The notes beneath the pieces were generated by a model that saw nothing but the letters and a program-made list of their open reading frames with translations, made no database searches and was not told where the DNA came from. The position numbers and the translations under genes are program-made. Positions 7,770 through 16,869 of a stretch of DNA of 64,000 nucleotides are shown here, piece by piece. Within the stretch, counting starts at the first letter, position 1. Each line of letters opens with the position of its first letter. Source of the DNA: Allochromatium warmingii. GTDB lineage: Bacteria; Pseudomonadota; Gammaproteobacteria; Chromatiales; Chromatiaceae. The DNA lies in contig NZ_FNOW01000003.1 of assembly GCF_900107145.1 (NCBI RefSeq), forward strand, positions 61,612 through 125,611, in the 5' to 3' direction.

Positions 7770-10598
7770 TCAGGCAAATCGCCGCACCTCACCCGCACCG
7801 GCGACATTCTCAGCACAGCGCCCGCACAATTCAGGATGCGCAGTATTGATGCCAACATCAGCACGATGATGCCAACAGCGCACGCATTTTGTCTGTTCTG
7901 AGGCGATGACCTGCACGGCTAACCCGTCTAATTCCGTTGTCACCGCTGTTGCTGGCTGTTCAGCGAATGAATGCAAGCGCGTTTCGGAAACAATCAACGC
8001 AAACCGCAATTCATCGCCTAAACACTTTAATACCTCCAGCAGCGCATCAGAACAATACAGATCTAATTCCGCATCGAGCGATGAACCAATCGCACCAGCT
8101 TTGCGGGCTGCTTCTAACGCTGGGCCAATCGCCAAGCGCACTGCAATGATCTGTTCCCAAAAGGCACGATCCATTGTGTCAGTCTCATCAAGCGCATTTA
8201 ATCCGCGATACCAGGTTTCAGTAAAAATGGTCGCTGACCGCTCGCCTGGAATGGCCGTCCAAATTTCATCAGCCGTAAAACTCAAAATCGGTGCCAGCCA
8301 ACGGCTCATAGCCTCGATGATGTGATACATCGCAGTTTGACAGGAACGACGCGGCAGGCTATTCGCTTGCGTCGTGTATTGACGATCCTTGATAATATCA
8401 AGATAAAAGCCACCAAGATCAACCACACAGAATTGTTGCACCTTTTGATAAATCAAATGGAATTGATAATCACGATAGGCGGCAATAATATCCTGTTGCA
8501 GCCGATAGGCGCGATCAACTGCCCAGCGATCAAGTGCAAGCATCTGTTCAGGTGCAACAGTATTCACCGCTGGATCAAAACCATGCAAATTCGCTAACAA
8601 AAAGCGGGCGGTGTTGCGAATACGGCGATAGGCGTCTGCGGTGCGTTTGAGAATTTCATCACTGACGCTCATTTCACCACGATAATCGGTTGCAGCGACC
8701 CACAGCCGAATAATATCCGCGCCCAGCGTTTTCATGACCGCTTGCGGGCTGACAACATTGCCTTTGGATTTCGACATTTTTTCGCCTTTTGCATCCACGG
8801 TAAATCCGTGAGTAAGCACTTGGCGATACGGTGCGCGGCCGTACATAGCAACCGAGGTCATCAGCGAAGATTGAAACCAACCGCGATGTTGGTCAGAACC
8901 TTCTAAATATAAATCCGCTGGTGCGCTTAAATCGCTGCGCGGTTCGAGCACACACGCATGTGTCACACCCGAATCAAACCAAACATCGAGCGTATCCTGT
9001 ACCTTGTCATAGAGCGCACCTTCATCAGCTAATAAATCCACTGGCTCTAAGGCAAACCAGGCTTCAATGCCATGTTTTTCAACCCGTTTGGCAACTAATT
9101 CAATCAATTCAGCGGTACGCGGATGTAATGCGCCGGTTTCTTTCTGAACAAAGAGCGGAATCGGAACACCCCAAGTACGTTGACGCGAAATACACCAATC
9201 CGGTCGCCCGCGTACCATGCCTTCAATGCGACTCTGGCCCCAATCCGGCATCCAGCGCACATCGGTAATTTCCTGCAAGGCTGTATCACGCAAACCCTGT
9301 TGATCCATGCTGATAAACCATTGCGGGGTTGCGCGGAAAATAATCGGCGTTTTATGTCGCCAGCAATGCGGGTAGCTGTGATTAAAGCGAGTTTCGAGCA
9401 AGAGTGCGCCATGCTGTTTTAAGACTTCAACCACATGCTCATTGGCTTTAAAAACATGCTCACCCGCAAAAAGCGGTGTATGAGGTAAAAAGCGCCCATC
9501 GCCACCGACTGGATTATCAACTAATAGGTTATAGCGTTGACCGACTAGATAATCTTCCAGACCATGACCGGGCGCAGTGTGAACGGCTCCGGTACCTGCA
9601 TCTAAAGTGACATGCTCGCCGACAATAATCGGTACTTCACGCGCATAAAACGGATGTCGCAATAAGACGCCTTCAAAATCAATCCCGCGCCCATAGCCGA
9701 CGACGCGATAATCCTGAATACTCCAACGATCCATTGTGTCTTTCAGCAAGCCTTCTGCAACCATCAGCCGTTCGCGGCCGCATTCGGTGACGGCTTCAAC
9801 AATCACGTATTCTAATTCCGGATTGAGTGCGACGGCTTGATTGGCGGGCAATGTCCAGGGCGTAGTTGTCCAAATGACAACCGAGACTGGCCCTTCACCG
9901 CATCCATTTGGGCTGCCGTGACAGCGTAATTCCAAATTTGCCGGATCAATGACCGGAAACCGAACATCAATCGCAATGGATTGTTTATCAGCATATTCGA
10001 CTTCCGCTTCAGCTAATGCTGAACCGCAATCAATACACCAATGCACTGGCTTTTCGCCTTTTTGTAAATGCCCATTGGCAATTATCCGCCCAAGTGAACG
10101 GATGATGTTTGCTTCAAAGCCAAAATCCATCGTTAAATAGGGCTGCTCCCAATCACCGAGCACGCCAAGTCGCTTAAAATCCGTGCGCTGTTTTTCAACC
10201 TGTTTGTGGGCATATTCCCGACAAGCAACGCGAAATTCAGCGGCACTGATTTTATGTCCGGGTTTGCCGTGTTGTTTTTCGACCTGTAATTCAATCGGCA
10301 AGCCGTGACAATCCCAGCCGGGCACATAGGGGGCATCAAAACCGTCAAGTGTGCGGGCTTTAAGAATGATGTCTTTTAAGACTTTATTGACCGCGTGACC
10401 GATATGAATTTCGCCATTCGCGTAGGGCGGGCCGTCATGCAGAATAAAGGTCGGCGCACCGGCGCGAGCGGCGCGAATTTGGCTATAGACATCCAGCGCC
10501 TGCCAGCGTTGGAGCAGCTCCGGCTCACGCTGAGCGAGGTTGGCTTTCATGGCGAAATCGGTTTGTGGAAGGTTGAGCGTAGGCTTGTAGTCGGTCAC
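7770..10598 (-). CDS. ileS: Isoleucyl-tRNA synthetase
   Basis: A 942-residue class I aminoacyl-tRNA synthetase that charges tRNA-Ile and edits misactivated valine. The HIGH motif is at residues 65-68 (after [10 protein letters not shown]), KMSKS near residue 600 ([10 protein letters not shown]), and the C-terminal zinc site is shown by CVRCWHHR and CGRCAENV. The N-terminus reads (V)[12 protein letters not shown], lining up with E. coli MSDYKSTLNLPET. This selects the GTG at 10598, with AGGA about 10 bases upstream, over another in-frame GTG at 10634. It is a single gene, convergent with the M1 peptidase and divergent from sdhC; lspA and ribF, frequent neighbours elsewhere, are absent. Full length and intact. 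Confidence 0.96.
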   Translation of the reverse strand: MTDYKPTLNLPQTDFAMKANLAQREPELLQRWQALDVYSQIRAARAGAPTFILHDGPPYANGEIHIGHAVNKVLKDIILKARTLDGFDAPYVPGWDCHGLPIELQVEKQHGKPGHKISAAEFRVACREYAHKQVEKQRTDFKRLGVLGDWEQPYLTMDFGFEANIIRSLGRIIANGHLQKGEKPVHWCIDCGSALAEAEVEYADKQSIAIDVRFPVIDPANLELRCHGSPNGCGEGPVSVVIWTTTPWTLPANQAVALNPELEYVIVEAVTECGRERLMVAEGLLKDTMDRWSIQDYRVVGYGRGIDFEGVLLRHPFYAREVPIIVGEHVTLDAGTGAVHTAPGHGLEDYLVGQRYNLLVDNPVGGDGRFLPHTPLFAGEHVFKANEHVVEVLKQHGALLLETRFNHSYPHCWRHKTPIIFRATPQWFISMDQQGLRDTALQEITDVRWMPDWGQSRIEGMVRGRPDWCISRQRTWGVPIPLFVQKETGALHPRTAELIELVAKRVEKHGIEAWFALEPVDLLADEGALYDKVQDTLDVWFDSGVTHACVLEPRSDLSAPADLYLEGSDQHRGWFQSSLMTSVAMYGRAPYRQVLTHGFTVDAKGEKMSKSKGNVVSPQAVMKTLGADIIRLWVAATDYRGEMSVSDEILKRTADAYRRIRNTARFLLANLHGFDPAVNTVAPEQMLALDRWAVDRAYRLQQDIIAAYRDYQFHLIYQKVQQFCVVDLGGFYLDIIKDRQYTTQANSLPRRSCQTAMYHIIEAMSRWLAPILSFTADEIWTAIPGERSATIFTETWYRGLNALDETDTMDRAFWEQIIAVRLAIGPALEAARKAGAIGSSLDAELDLYCSDALLEVLKCLGDELRFALIVSETRLHSFAEQPATAVTTELDGLAVQVIASEQTKCVRCWHHRADVGINTAHPELCGRCAENVAGAGEVRRFA

Positions 10599-10760
10599 GG
10601 GAATGCGATCCTGAATAGAACAATGCGGTGTCACGCTGGACGGTTAAGCGTGCAAGCTACAAGTGGGCGTGTAGAGAATCAAGCGATACGTAACAGTTGC
10701 CGGATAGGGCGCTCTGTCGCTATTCTGTTGCATTACACACATACGCGAGGTGCGTTTCCG

Positions 10761-11141
10761 ATGTCCCGTGTGCGACCGGTGTTTCTTGATCTGCGGCGGA
10801 TTGCGCTGCCGCTGCCGGGGCTGGTCTCGATTCTGCACCGCGTCAGTGGCCTGTTGCTGGTGCTGGCGCTGCCCAGTGTGGCCTGGTTAGTTGAGCGGGC
10901 GCTATCGGGGCCGGAGGGCTTCGCGGTCGTGGTTGTCATGCTCGATGCCTGGCCTAGCCGCCTGCTACAAGGCGTGTTGCTGTGGAGCCTGCTGCATCAT
11001 CTGCTGGCCGGTCTACGGCATCTGGCGCTTGATCTCGGTTGGGGCTTGGAACGTGTGATGGCGCGGCGCACGGCGTGGCTGACGTTGGTGACGGCGCTGG
11101 TGCTGCTGGTTGGTTTTCTACTGGTAGGGGGGTGGCGATGA
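10761..11141 (+). CDS. sdhC: Succinate dehydrogenase cytochrome b556 subunit
   Basis: A 126-residue integral membrane subunit of complex II, with three predicted transmembrane helices (about 25-45, 60-85, 100-122). The signature around the heme ligand is visible: SILHRVSG near residue 25 and a HHLLAGLRHLALD stretch around residue 80, matching the H-x3-G-x-R-H-x3-D pattern of SdhC. It would help bind heme b and ubiquinone. The ATG at 10761 (MSRVRPVFLDL) is chosen; the longer frame upstream overlaps ileS antisense and is not SdhC-like. It overlaps sdhD by four bases (ATGA). Unusually, no sdhA or sdhB follows. Confidence 0.9.
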   Translation: MSRVRPVFLDLRRIALPLPGLVSILHRVSGLLLVLALPSVAWLVERALSGPEGFAVVVVMLDAWPSRLLQGVLLWSLLHHLLAGLRHLALDLGWGLERVMARRTAWLTLVTALVLLVGFLLVGGWR

Positions 11142-11476
11142 GCCGTCATGCTTCGGGGTTGATGGCGTGGCTGATGCAGCGGGCGACGGCGGTATATTTG
11201 GCGCTCGCGGCGCTGTATCTACTGTGGTTCGTGAGTGTCGATCCGCCTGCCGATCATGCGGCGCTGGTGGCGTGGATCAGTCAGCCGCTGGTCAGGCTGG
11301 GGGTGTTGCTTGCGGTGTCGCTGTTGGTCGCGCATAGCTGGGTGGGTGTGCGCAATGTGTTAATGGATTATATTCACCCGCTGTGGTTGCGTTTGGCGCT
11401 GTTGCTGCTCGGCGGCGGGCTGGTGCTGGCCTCGGGGCTGTGGTTGATGTGGGTGGTGATGGTTGCTGGTGTGTAG
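11138..11476 (+). CDS. sdhD: Succinate dehydrogenase membrane anchor subunit
   Basis: A 112-residue membrane protein with three predicted transmembrane helices. It carries the SdhD signature HSWVGVRNVLMDYI around residues 64-77, whose His is the second heme ligand and whose DY contributes to the quinone pocket. Its ATG overlaps the sdhC stop (ATGA at 11138-11141), so the pair is translated together. In most gammaproteobacteria the order is sdhCDAB. Here the next gene is spoT in the opposite direction after 48 bases without any visible element, so the catalytic subunits must be encoded elsewhere. Confidence 0.9.
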   Translation: MSRHASGLMAWLMQRATAVYLALAALYLLWFVSVDPPADHAALVAWISQPLVRLGVLLAVSLLVAHSWVGVRNVLMDYIHPLWLRLALLLLGGGLVLASGLWLMWVVMVAGV

Positions 11477-11524
11477 ATGCTGTCTGCATTGTTAAATAAA
11501 ATCTTGTCAACCCTAAATCATCCT

Positions 11525-13735
11525 TTAAGAACGCGACACCCGCGTCAGCCGATCAACAAATGACACCAGCCGCACCCGTCGCATAATTCGCGCTAAATGC
11601 GCACGACTTTTGACTAATAACCGAAATTCTAAATCGGTCATCACGCCATCTTTTTCGACTGTTTGCACATGCTCAATATTTGAGCCAAGTTCGGAAATCA
11701 CCCGCGCAATTTCGGCTAACACGCCGCGCCGATTTGTCACCTCAACGCGAATTTCCGTGGCAAATTCTCCCTCAGGTTCAAGTGACCATTCGACATCAAG
11801 TTGTTTTTCGTGCTTGCCTTCTAAACTGGCGAGATTACGACATTCAGCGCGATGCACGACAATACCGCGCCCGGGACTAAAAACCGCTGTAATGGTATCG
11901 CCAGGAATTGGCTGACAACAGCCAGCAAAATGCACCACTAAGCCTTCTGTGCCGCGAATAGCCAAGCGATGTGGATGTACATCAGGATGGGCGTTGCCGG
12001 TCGTTGCCGCTTCTTCCGGTTCAACACTGATTAACCGCCGCGCAATTAACGGGGCCGGTCGATTGCCGAGACCAATTTCGCCAAATAAATCCTCAAGATG
12101 TTCTAAACGCGCTTCTTCTAAATAGGCCGCTAAACGCACCGGTTCCAGTGTTTCAATATCTGCGCCAAGTGCGGTTAATTCCGCGTTTAATAATCGCCGC
12201 CCCAATACTTGCGCTTCACGTTGCTGAATACTTTTTAGATGACCGCGAATATTGACCCGCGCCCGCGCCGTGACAACAAAATTCAGCCAACCTGGATTCG
12301 GGCGTGCGCCGGGGGCAGTGATAATTTCAACCGTTTGACCATTGCGCAATGGCGTGCTCAATGGTGCCATGCGCCGATCAATTCGGGCGGCGACACAGGT
12401 ATTGCCGACATCGGAATGAATGGCGTAGGCAAAATCAACCACGGTTGCGCCCCGCTTGAGCGATAAAATCCGCCCTTTGGGGGTAAAGACATAGACCTCA
12501 TCGGGAAAGAGATCAACCTTGACGTGTTCGAGAAATTCGACCGAATTACCGGCTTCGCGCTGCATTTCCAGCAAATTTTGCAGCCAATCGGCAGCGAGGC
12601 TGGCCGGATTAGCACTGGTTTGTACGCCGCTTTTATACATCCAGTGCGCGGCAATTCCAGATTCAGCTAACCGCTGCATGTCTTCGGTACGAATCTGGAT
12701 TTCGATTTGCATTCCCTGCGGGCCAATCAGTGCCGTGTGCAAGGATTGATAGCCATTAACTTTGGGAATGGCGATGTAATCTTTAAAACGCCCAGGAACG
12801 GGTTTATAGAGATTATGTACCAAACCAAGCACGCGATAACAGGTATCAACGCGATCAACTGTGACGCGAAAGGCAAAGACATCAGCTAATTCAAAAAAGC
12901 CACGTGATTTATCGCGCATTTTGCGATAAATGCCATAGAGATGTTTTTGTCGCCCTTCGACCGCACCAGCAATGCCTTCTTGTTGTAAGGCTTGACGCAA
13001 GGCAGTTTCCACCAGCGCGACCATTTCAATCCGCGTGCCGCTACTGCGTCCTTGCAGGGTGCGTTGAATCACGCGCCGTCGCCACGGCCAATAATGGGCA
13101 AAACCTAAATCTTCTAATTCAATGCGAATCCAATTGATCCCGAGGCGATTTGCTATCGGGGCGAAGATGTCGAGTGTTTCACGCGAAATGCGCCGACAGG
13201 CTTCCGGACTCATTGCATCAAGCGTGCGCATGTTATGCAGGCGGTCGGCAAGCTTGATGAGAATGACCCGAATATCACGGGTCATTGCCAATAGCATTTT
13301 TTGCAGACTCGCCGCCTGCGCTTCGGCACGCGAATTAAAATCCAGCTTGGTGAGTTTGGTGACGCCATCGACTAATTCGGCCACCGGCTCCCCAAATAAG
13401 GCCGCGACCTGTTCTTTACCAATCGGCGTGTCCTCAATGACATCATGCAGCAAGGCGGCAATTAAGCACTGATAATCCATGTGCATCTCTGCCAAAATCC
13501 GTGCCACCGCTAACGGGTGATAAATATAGGCTTCACCCGATTTGCGCGTTTGGCCTTCATGCGCTTCGGCCCCGAATAAATAGGCGGCATAACAGGCTTG
13601 AATCTGCTCCGGCGGCAAATAGGTCGCCAGATCAGCGCAAAAATCGCTGACCAGATAGCGCGTGATGGCGACGGGTCGGCTCACGGCGGGTGCTGGAGCC
13701 GACGGCGGGGCGCGGGGGTCGTCAGTCTTTGTCAT
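11525..13735 (-). CDS. spoT: Bifunctional (p)ppGpp synthetase/hydrolase SpoT
   Basis: About 736 residues in the long RSH architecture. The N-terminal HD hydrolase domain has HDVIEDT and the adjoining [11 protein letters not shown] helix. The (p)ppGpp synthetase domain follows ([18 protein letters not shown]). Next come a TGS domain ([10 protein letters not shown]), a conserved Cys pair in the zinc-finger region (GCCQPIPGD) and a C-terminal ACT domain ([17 protein letters not shown]). An intact hydrolase motif argues for SpoT/Rel rather than RelA. It makes and degrades the stringent-response alarmone. The ATG at 13735 overlaps the end of rpoZ by 14 bases; an ATG at 13753 is an alternative, and neither has a clear ribosome site, suggesting coupling to rpoZ. 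The gmk-rpoZ-spoT order is conserved, though here yicC replaces the usual leading genes. Confidence 0.94.
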   Translation of the reverse strand: MTKTDDPRAPPSAPAPAVSRPVAITRYLVSDFCADLATYLPPEQIQACYAAYLFGAEAHEGQTRKSGEAYIYHPLAVARILAEMHMDYQCLIAALLHDVIEDTPIGKEQVAALFGEPVAELVDGVTKLTKLDFNSRAEAQAASLQKMLLAMTRDIRVILIKLADRLHNMRTLDAMSPEACRRISRETLDIFAPIANRLGINWIRIELEDLGFAHYWPWRRRVIQRTLQGRSSGTRIEMVALVETALRQALQQEGIAGAVEGRQKHLYGIYRKMRDKSRGFFELADVFAFRVTVDRVDTCYRVLGLVHNLYKPVPGRFKDYIAIPKVNGYQSLHTALIGPQGMQIEIQIRTEDMQRLAESGIAAHWMYKSGVQTSANPASLAADWLQNLLEMQREAGNSVEFLEHVKVDLFPDEVYVFTPKGRILSLKRGATVVDFAYAIHSDVGNTCVAARIDRRMAPLSTPLRNGQTVEIITAPGARPNPGWLNFVVTARARVNIRGHLKSIQQREAQVLGRRLLNAELTALGADIETLEPVRLAAYLEEARLEHLEDLFGEIGLGNRPAPLIARRLISVEPEEAATTGNAHPDVHPHRLAIRGTEGLVVHFAGCCQPIPGDTITAVFSPGRGIVVHRAECRNLASLEGKHEKQLDVEWSLEPEGEFATEIRVEVTNRRGVLAEIARVISELGSNIEHVQTVEKDGVMTDLEFRLLVKSRAHLARIMRRVRLVSFVDRLTRVSRS

Positions 13736-14036
13736 CCTTGTCCGCGTCGGCATCAAGCCCAATCAGTGGCATGGTTGCGGCCAATTCGACGGCCAGCGCC
13801 TGTTCGAGCGCGGCGGTGGTATCGGCGCTTTCGCGCAGGGCATCCTGCATCATCGCTTGGGTGATTTGACCGGCGGCGATTTCGCGCAGCGCCAGCACGG
13901 TTGGTTTATCCAGCCCTGGGGCGACCAGCGACTCGACGCCATTGGCGAGTTGACGCGCACGTTTGGTGGCCAAAAGCACCAGATCAAAACGGTTATCGAC
14001 GTGTTCGAGGCAATCCTCGACGGTAATACGGGCCAT
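13722..14036 (-). CDS. rpoZ: RNA polymerase omega subunit
   Basis: A 104-residue protein starting [30 protein letters not shown], the standard omega N-terminus that contacts the beta-prime subunit. In E. coli this N-terminal part also contributes to ppGpp site 1. The tail is acidic ([11 protein letters not shown]) and overlaps the spoT start. It lies between gmk (84 bases upstream) and spoT, the classic arrangement. The ATG at 14036 has no competing start. Confidence 0.95.
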   Translation of the reverse strand: MARITVEDCLEHVDNRFDLVLLATKRARQLANGVESLVAPGLDKPTVLALREIAAGQITQAMMQDALRESADTTAALEQALAVELAATMPLIGLDADADKDDKD

Positions 14037-14120
14037 GCCGCGCTCCTGTGATGCAGTCTGTTAGCGGTTGTTAATCAGAGAGATTGGAAAGATTCGAGAG
14101 AGTCGTGCGCGTCGTCACCT

Positions 14121-14792
14121 TCACGCTTCAAGCGGATCGAGCAATGCAGCCAGACGCGGGCGCTGGTAGGCAAGCCGCTGACGTTCGGCGGTGATAATCG
14201 CCGTGAGCGCCGCGAGCGCCCGCTCAAAGCGGTCGTTGACGACTAAATAACTGTATTCGGCATAATGGGTTAGCTCATCGCGGGCCTGCGCCATGCGGCG
14301 AGCGATGATTGCTGCATCATCAGTGCCGCGTCCGCGCAAGCGGCGTTCGAGTTCGGCGATGCTTGGCGGCAACACAAAAAGGCCGATGGCTTCGGGGAAC
14401 TGGGTGCGCACCTGACGTGCGCCCTGCCAGTCGATTTCAAGGATCACATCCTGACCGGAAGCCAACGAGCGGTTGACATCGGCGGCGCGGGTGCCGTAGT
14501 GGTTGCCGAACACCTCGGCATGTTCCAAAAACGCACCAGCAGCAATCTCGCGCTCAAACTGGGCGCGGTCAAGAAAGTGATAATGCACCCCATCCTGTTC
14601 GCCGACCCGCGCCGTGCGCGTGGTGCAGGAAACCGACAGCACCAGCCCCGCGACCTGTTCGAGCAGTGCCTTGACCAGACTGGTTTTGCCGGCTCCAGAT
14701 GGCGCTGACACGATAAACAAGATGCCGCGTGCGGGCACAGTCGCTGCCAGTGTCTGATTGCGGTGCGCCTGACTGATTTGAGCCTGATTCAT
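14121..14792 (-). CDS. gmk: Guanylate kinase
   Basis: A 223-residue enzyme that phosphorylates GMP to GDP with ATP. The P-loop SGAGKTS is at 32-38, the GMP-binding region contains EHAEVFGNHYGT, and EIDWQGARQVR follows. The lid and C-terminal helices are complete. There is a non-conserved N-terminal extension of about 18 residues compared with the E. coli enzyme, so a later start is possible, but the ATG at 14792 forms an ATGA overlap with yicC and is likely real. It belongs to a yicC-gmk-rpoZ-spoT series on the minus strand. Confidence 0.95.
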   Translation of the reverse strand: MNQAQISQAHRNQTLAATVPARGILFIVSAPSGAGKTSLVKALLEQVAGLVLSVSCTTRTARVGEQDGVHYHFLDRAQFEREIAAGAFLEHAEVFGNHYGTRAADVNRSLASGQDVILEIDWQGARQVRTQFPEAIGLFVLPPSIAELERRLRGRGTDDAAIIARRMAQARDELTHYAEYSYLVVNDRFERALAALTAIITAERQRLAYQRPRLAALLDPLEA

Positions 14793-15655
14793 TCTAGGTT
14801 TTGCACCTGCTCGCGCATCTGTTCGATCAAGACCTTCATCTCGACGGCCTCGCGGGTGATCGACACATCCGCCGATTTCGAGCCGAGGGTATTGGCCTCG
14901 CGGTTGAGTTCCTGCATCAAAAAGTCGAGCCGCCGCCCGACTGGTTCACGACGCTGCAACACATCACGCACTTCATCAAGATGTGCCGCGAGCCGGTCGA
15001 GTTCTTCATCAACATCGAGGCGAGCGGCGACCAGCGCAATTTCTTGCTCCAGCCGCAGCGGATCGAGTTCGGCGCGTAATTCGCTCAACCGCTCGGCCAG
15101 CCGCTGGCGCACGCTCGCGAGCATTTCGGGCAGTCGCTCACGCACGCGGGCAGTACACGCCTGGAGCCGATCACAGCGGTCACGGAGTACCTGCGCCAGC
15201 CGCTCACCTTCGCGGGCGCGGGTCTCAAGCAGCGAATCGAGCGCCTGATCGAGCAGCGTCAGCGCCATCTGCTCTAACTGGCTCAGATCGGTTTGCGGCT
15301 CATGCAGCACTCCGGGCCAGCGCAACAGCTCAAATGCCGTCGGCTCGGCTGGCCGCCCCAGCAGTTCCGCGAGTTCTTGCCCAGCGGCTAATAATTGCGC
15401 AACAAAGGGGCGATTGAGCTGGAGCGCATTCGGCGTACCCTGCGCCGGAATATAGCGCAACTGACCATCCAGCTTACCGCGTTGCAGCCGCGCTGCCAGT
15501 CGCGCCCGCACCTGAGTGTCGAGTCCGCGCAACTCTTCGGGCAGTCGCAGATGCGGCTCGAAAAACCGATGGTTGACCGTGCGTAATTCCCAAGTCAATT
15601 CACCACTCTCACCCGTCTGCGTGACGCGGGCGAACGCTGTCATACTTTTAATCAT
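14789..15655 (-). CDS. yicC: YicC-family endoribonuclease-like protein
   Basis: A 288-residue protein with the family N-terminus MIKSMTAFAR and the C-terminal block ending NTLGSKSADV then VVEMKVLIEQMREQVQNLE-like helices. YicC of E. coli has been reported as a stress-linked endoribonuclease affecting small RNA turnover. The ATG at 15655 is selected because the 29 upstream residues of the open frame are not family-like. The stop overlaps the gmk start. The gene diverges from the Ser/Thr kinase; the 194 bases between the two starts carry no obvious consensus promoter. Confidence 0.9.
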   Translation of the reverse strand: MIKSMTAFARVTQTGESGELTWELRTVNHRFFEPHLRLPEELRGLDTQVRARLAARLQRGKLDGQLRYIPAQGTPNALQLNRPFVAQLLAAGQELAELLGRPAEPTAFELLRWPGVLHEPQTDLSQLEQMALTLLDQALDSLLETRAREGERLAQVLRDRCDRLQACTARVRERLPEMLASVRQRLAERLSELRAELDPLRLEQEIALVAARLDVDEELDRLAAHLDEVRDVLQRREPVGRRLDFLMQELNREANTLGSKSADVSITREAVEMKVLIEQMREQVQNLE

Positions 15656-15849
15656 TGTGTGTTTATGCAACTCGTCGAGGCGGGAATCTGGGTCAAGCGG
15701 CACAACCGGATCGGGCGCAGACACAACAGACGCAAAAGACACAAAACCAACCGCGATTGACCCAGACTGGGTTTATCATAAATCTAGCACGCAGTATACC
15801 GCGTCTTTTTATCCGCTTAATCTTTGCATGGAGTCGCACCGCCGCGATC

Positions 15850-16761
15850 ATGGCCGCCGCACGAGAGACGCTTACACCAGGCACCCAAGTGGGCGCGTAT
15901 CGCATCATCAAACCGATTGCGAAGGGCGGCTTTAGCCTGATTTATCTCGCCACCGATGAGGACACGGGCGAAGAAGTCGTCATCAAAGAGTATATGCCCA
16001 AGAAGCTGGCGCGGCGCGACGTGCAGCAACGTGTCGTGCCGATGAGCATGAGCTATGCCGAAAGTCTCCATCATGGGCGCAAGCTATTTTTTCAGGAAGT
16101 CAAGGCGCTGGCCTCGCTGCATCACCCGAATATTGTGCGGGTGCTGGCGTTTTTGCTCGCCAATGACACCGGCTATATGGTCATGCCCAACGAGCGCGGG
16201 CGCAATCTTGGTGCCTATTTGCAGGAGCGCAAAGGCGGCTTGAGCACCTCGTTTTTGCTCGATGTGTTTGTGCCGGTACTCGATGCGCTGGCGCTGATGC
16301 ACCGCCGCTCGATGGTGCATCTCGATGTCAAACCCGGCAACATTCATCTGCGGCATGGCAACATGCCGTTGCTGCTCGATCTCGGTGCCGTGCATCCGCT
16401 CAATCGCAGCCGCTCGCGGGGCGGTCAGGTCATCACCGCCGGTTATTCGCCGCTCGAACAATATTTTCGTGATGGCGAAGTCGGCCCCTGGACAGATGTG
16501 TACGCAGTCGGGGCCAGTCTGCGCACCTGCATGGACGGGCACACACCGCAACCGGCGCCGGAGCGTCAAAAAGATGACCAATTGATCCCAGCAGTTGACG
16601 CACTCAAAGACCGTTATCCCGAGTTTTTGCTCAACGCCGTCGATTGGTCGATGGCGATGGATCCAGCGCGTCGCCCGCAGGATGCCGAAGAACTCTTGGT
16701 CACGCTGCTGCCGCATCTCGATGACACCTATCGCACGCGGCGACGCGACGCGAGCGAATAA
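15850..16761 (+). CDS. Hanks-type Ser/Thr protein kinase, single cytosolic domain
   Basis: A 303-residue kinase with no transmembrane segment or extracellular sensor. The glycine-rich loop AKGGFS is at 24-29 and the ATP-binding lysine in VVIKEY at 46. The catalytic loop HLDVKPGN starts at 157, with D159 and N164, and the metal motif reads DLG (177-179) instead of DFG. GYSPLEQY (198-205) stands for the APE region. DLG is a tolerated variant in many bacterial kinases, so activity is likely. The ATG at 15850 is favoured; the frame is open back to 15655 but that part is not kinase-like. It is followed by ppc after 108 bases. A PP2C phosphatase at 221-1024 could be its antagonist (inference). Confidence 0.88.
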   Translation: MAAARETLTPGTQVGAYRIIKPIAKGGFSLIYLATDEDTGEEVVIKEYMPKKLARRDVQQRVVPMSMSYAESLHHGRKLFFQEVKALASLHHPNIVRVLAFLLANDTGYMVMPNERGRNLGAYLQERKGGLSTSFLLDVFVPVLDALALMHRRSMVHLDVKPGNIHLRHGNMPLLLDLGAVHPLNRSRSRGGQVITAGYSPLEQYFRDGEVGPWTDVYAVGASLRTCMDGHTPQPAPERQKDDQLIPAVDALKDRYPEFLLNAVDWSMAMDPARRPQDAEELLVTLLPHLDDTYRTRRRDASE

Positions 16762-16820
16762 TTCATCTAGTCAATACGCTTGCTTCGCGTCAGCGCGTGC
16801 ATTCCAAACCTCTTTTTTCA

Positions 16821-16841
16821 GTTGGCTTAATCATAGCCAAC
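16821..16841. other. Small stem-loop in the ppc leader
   Basis: GTTGGCT (16821-16827) and AGCCAAC (16835-16841) form a 7-bp perfect stem with a 7-base loop, 28 bases before the ppc ATG. On the plus strand it is preceded, not followed, by a T-run, so it is a poor terminator for the kinase. It may be a leader structure for ppc, which lacks an obvious Shine-Dalgarno sequence. Confidence 0.3.
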
Positions 16842-16869
16842 CTCAACGCTTTTGGATTGTTGATTTGTT

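Noticed and set aside
10395..10760. Upstream extension of the sdhC open frame
   Set aside because: It runs antisense through the ileS start and carries no SdhC-like sequence; the ATG at 10761 fits the family.
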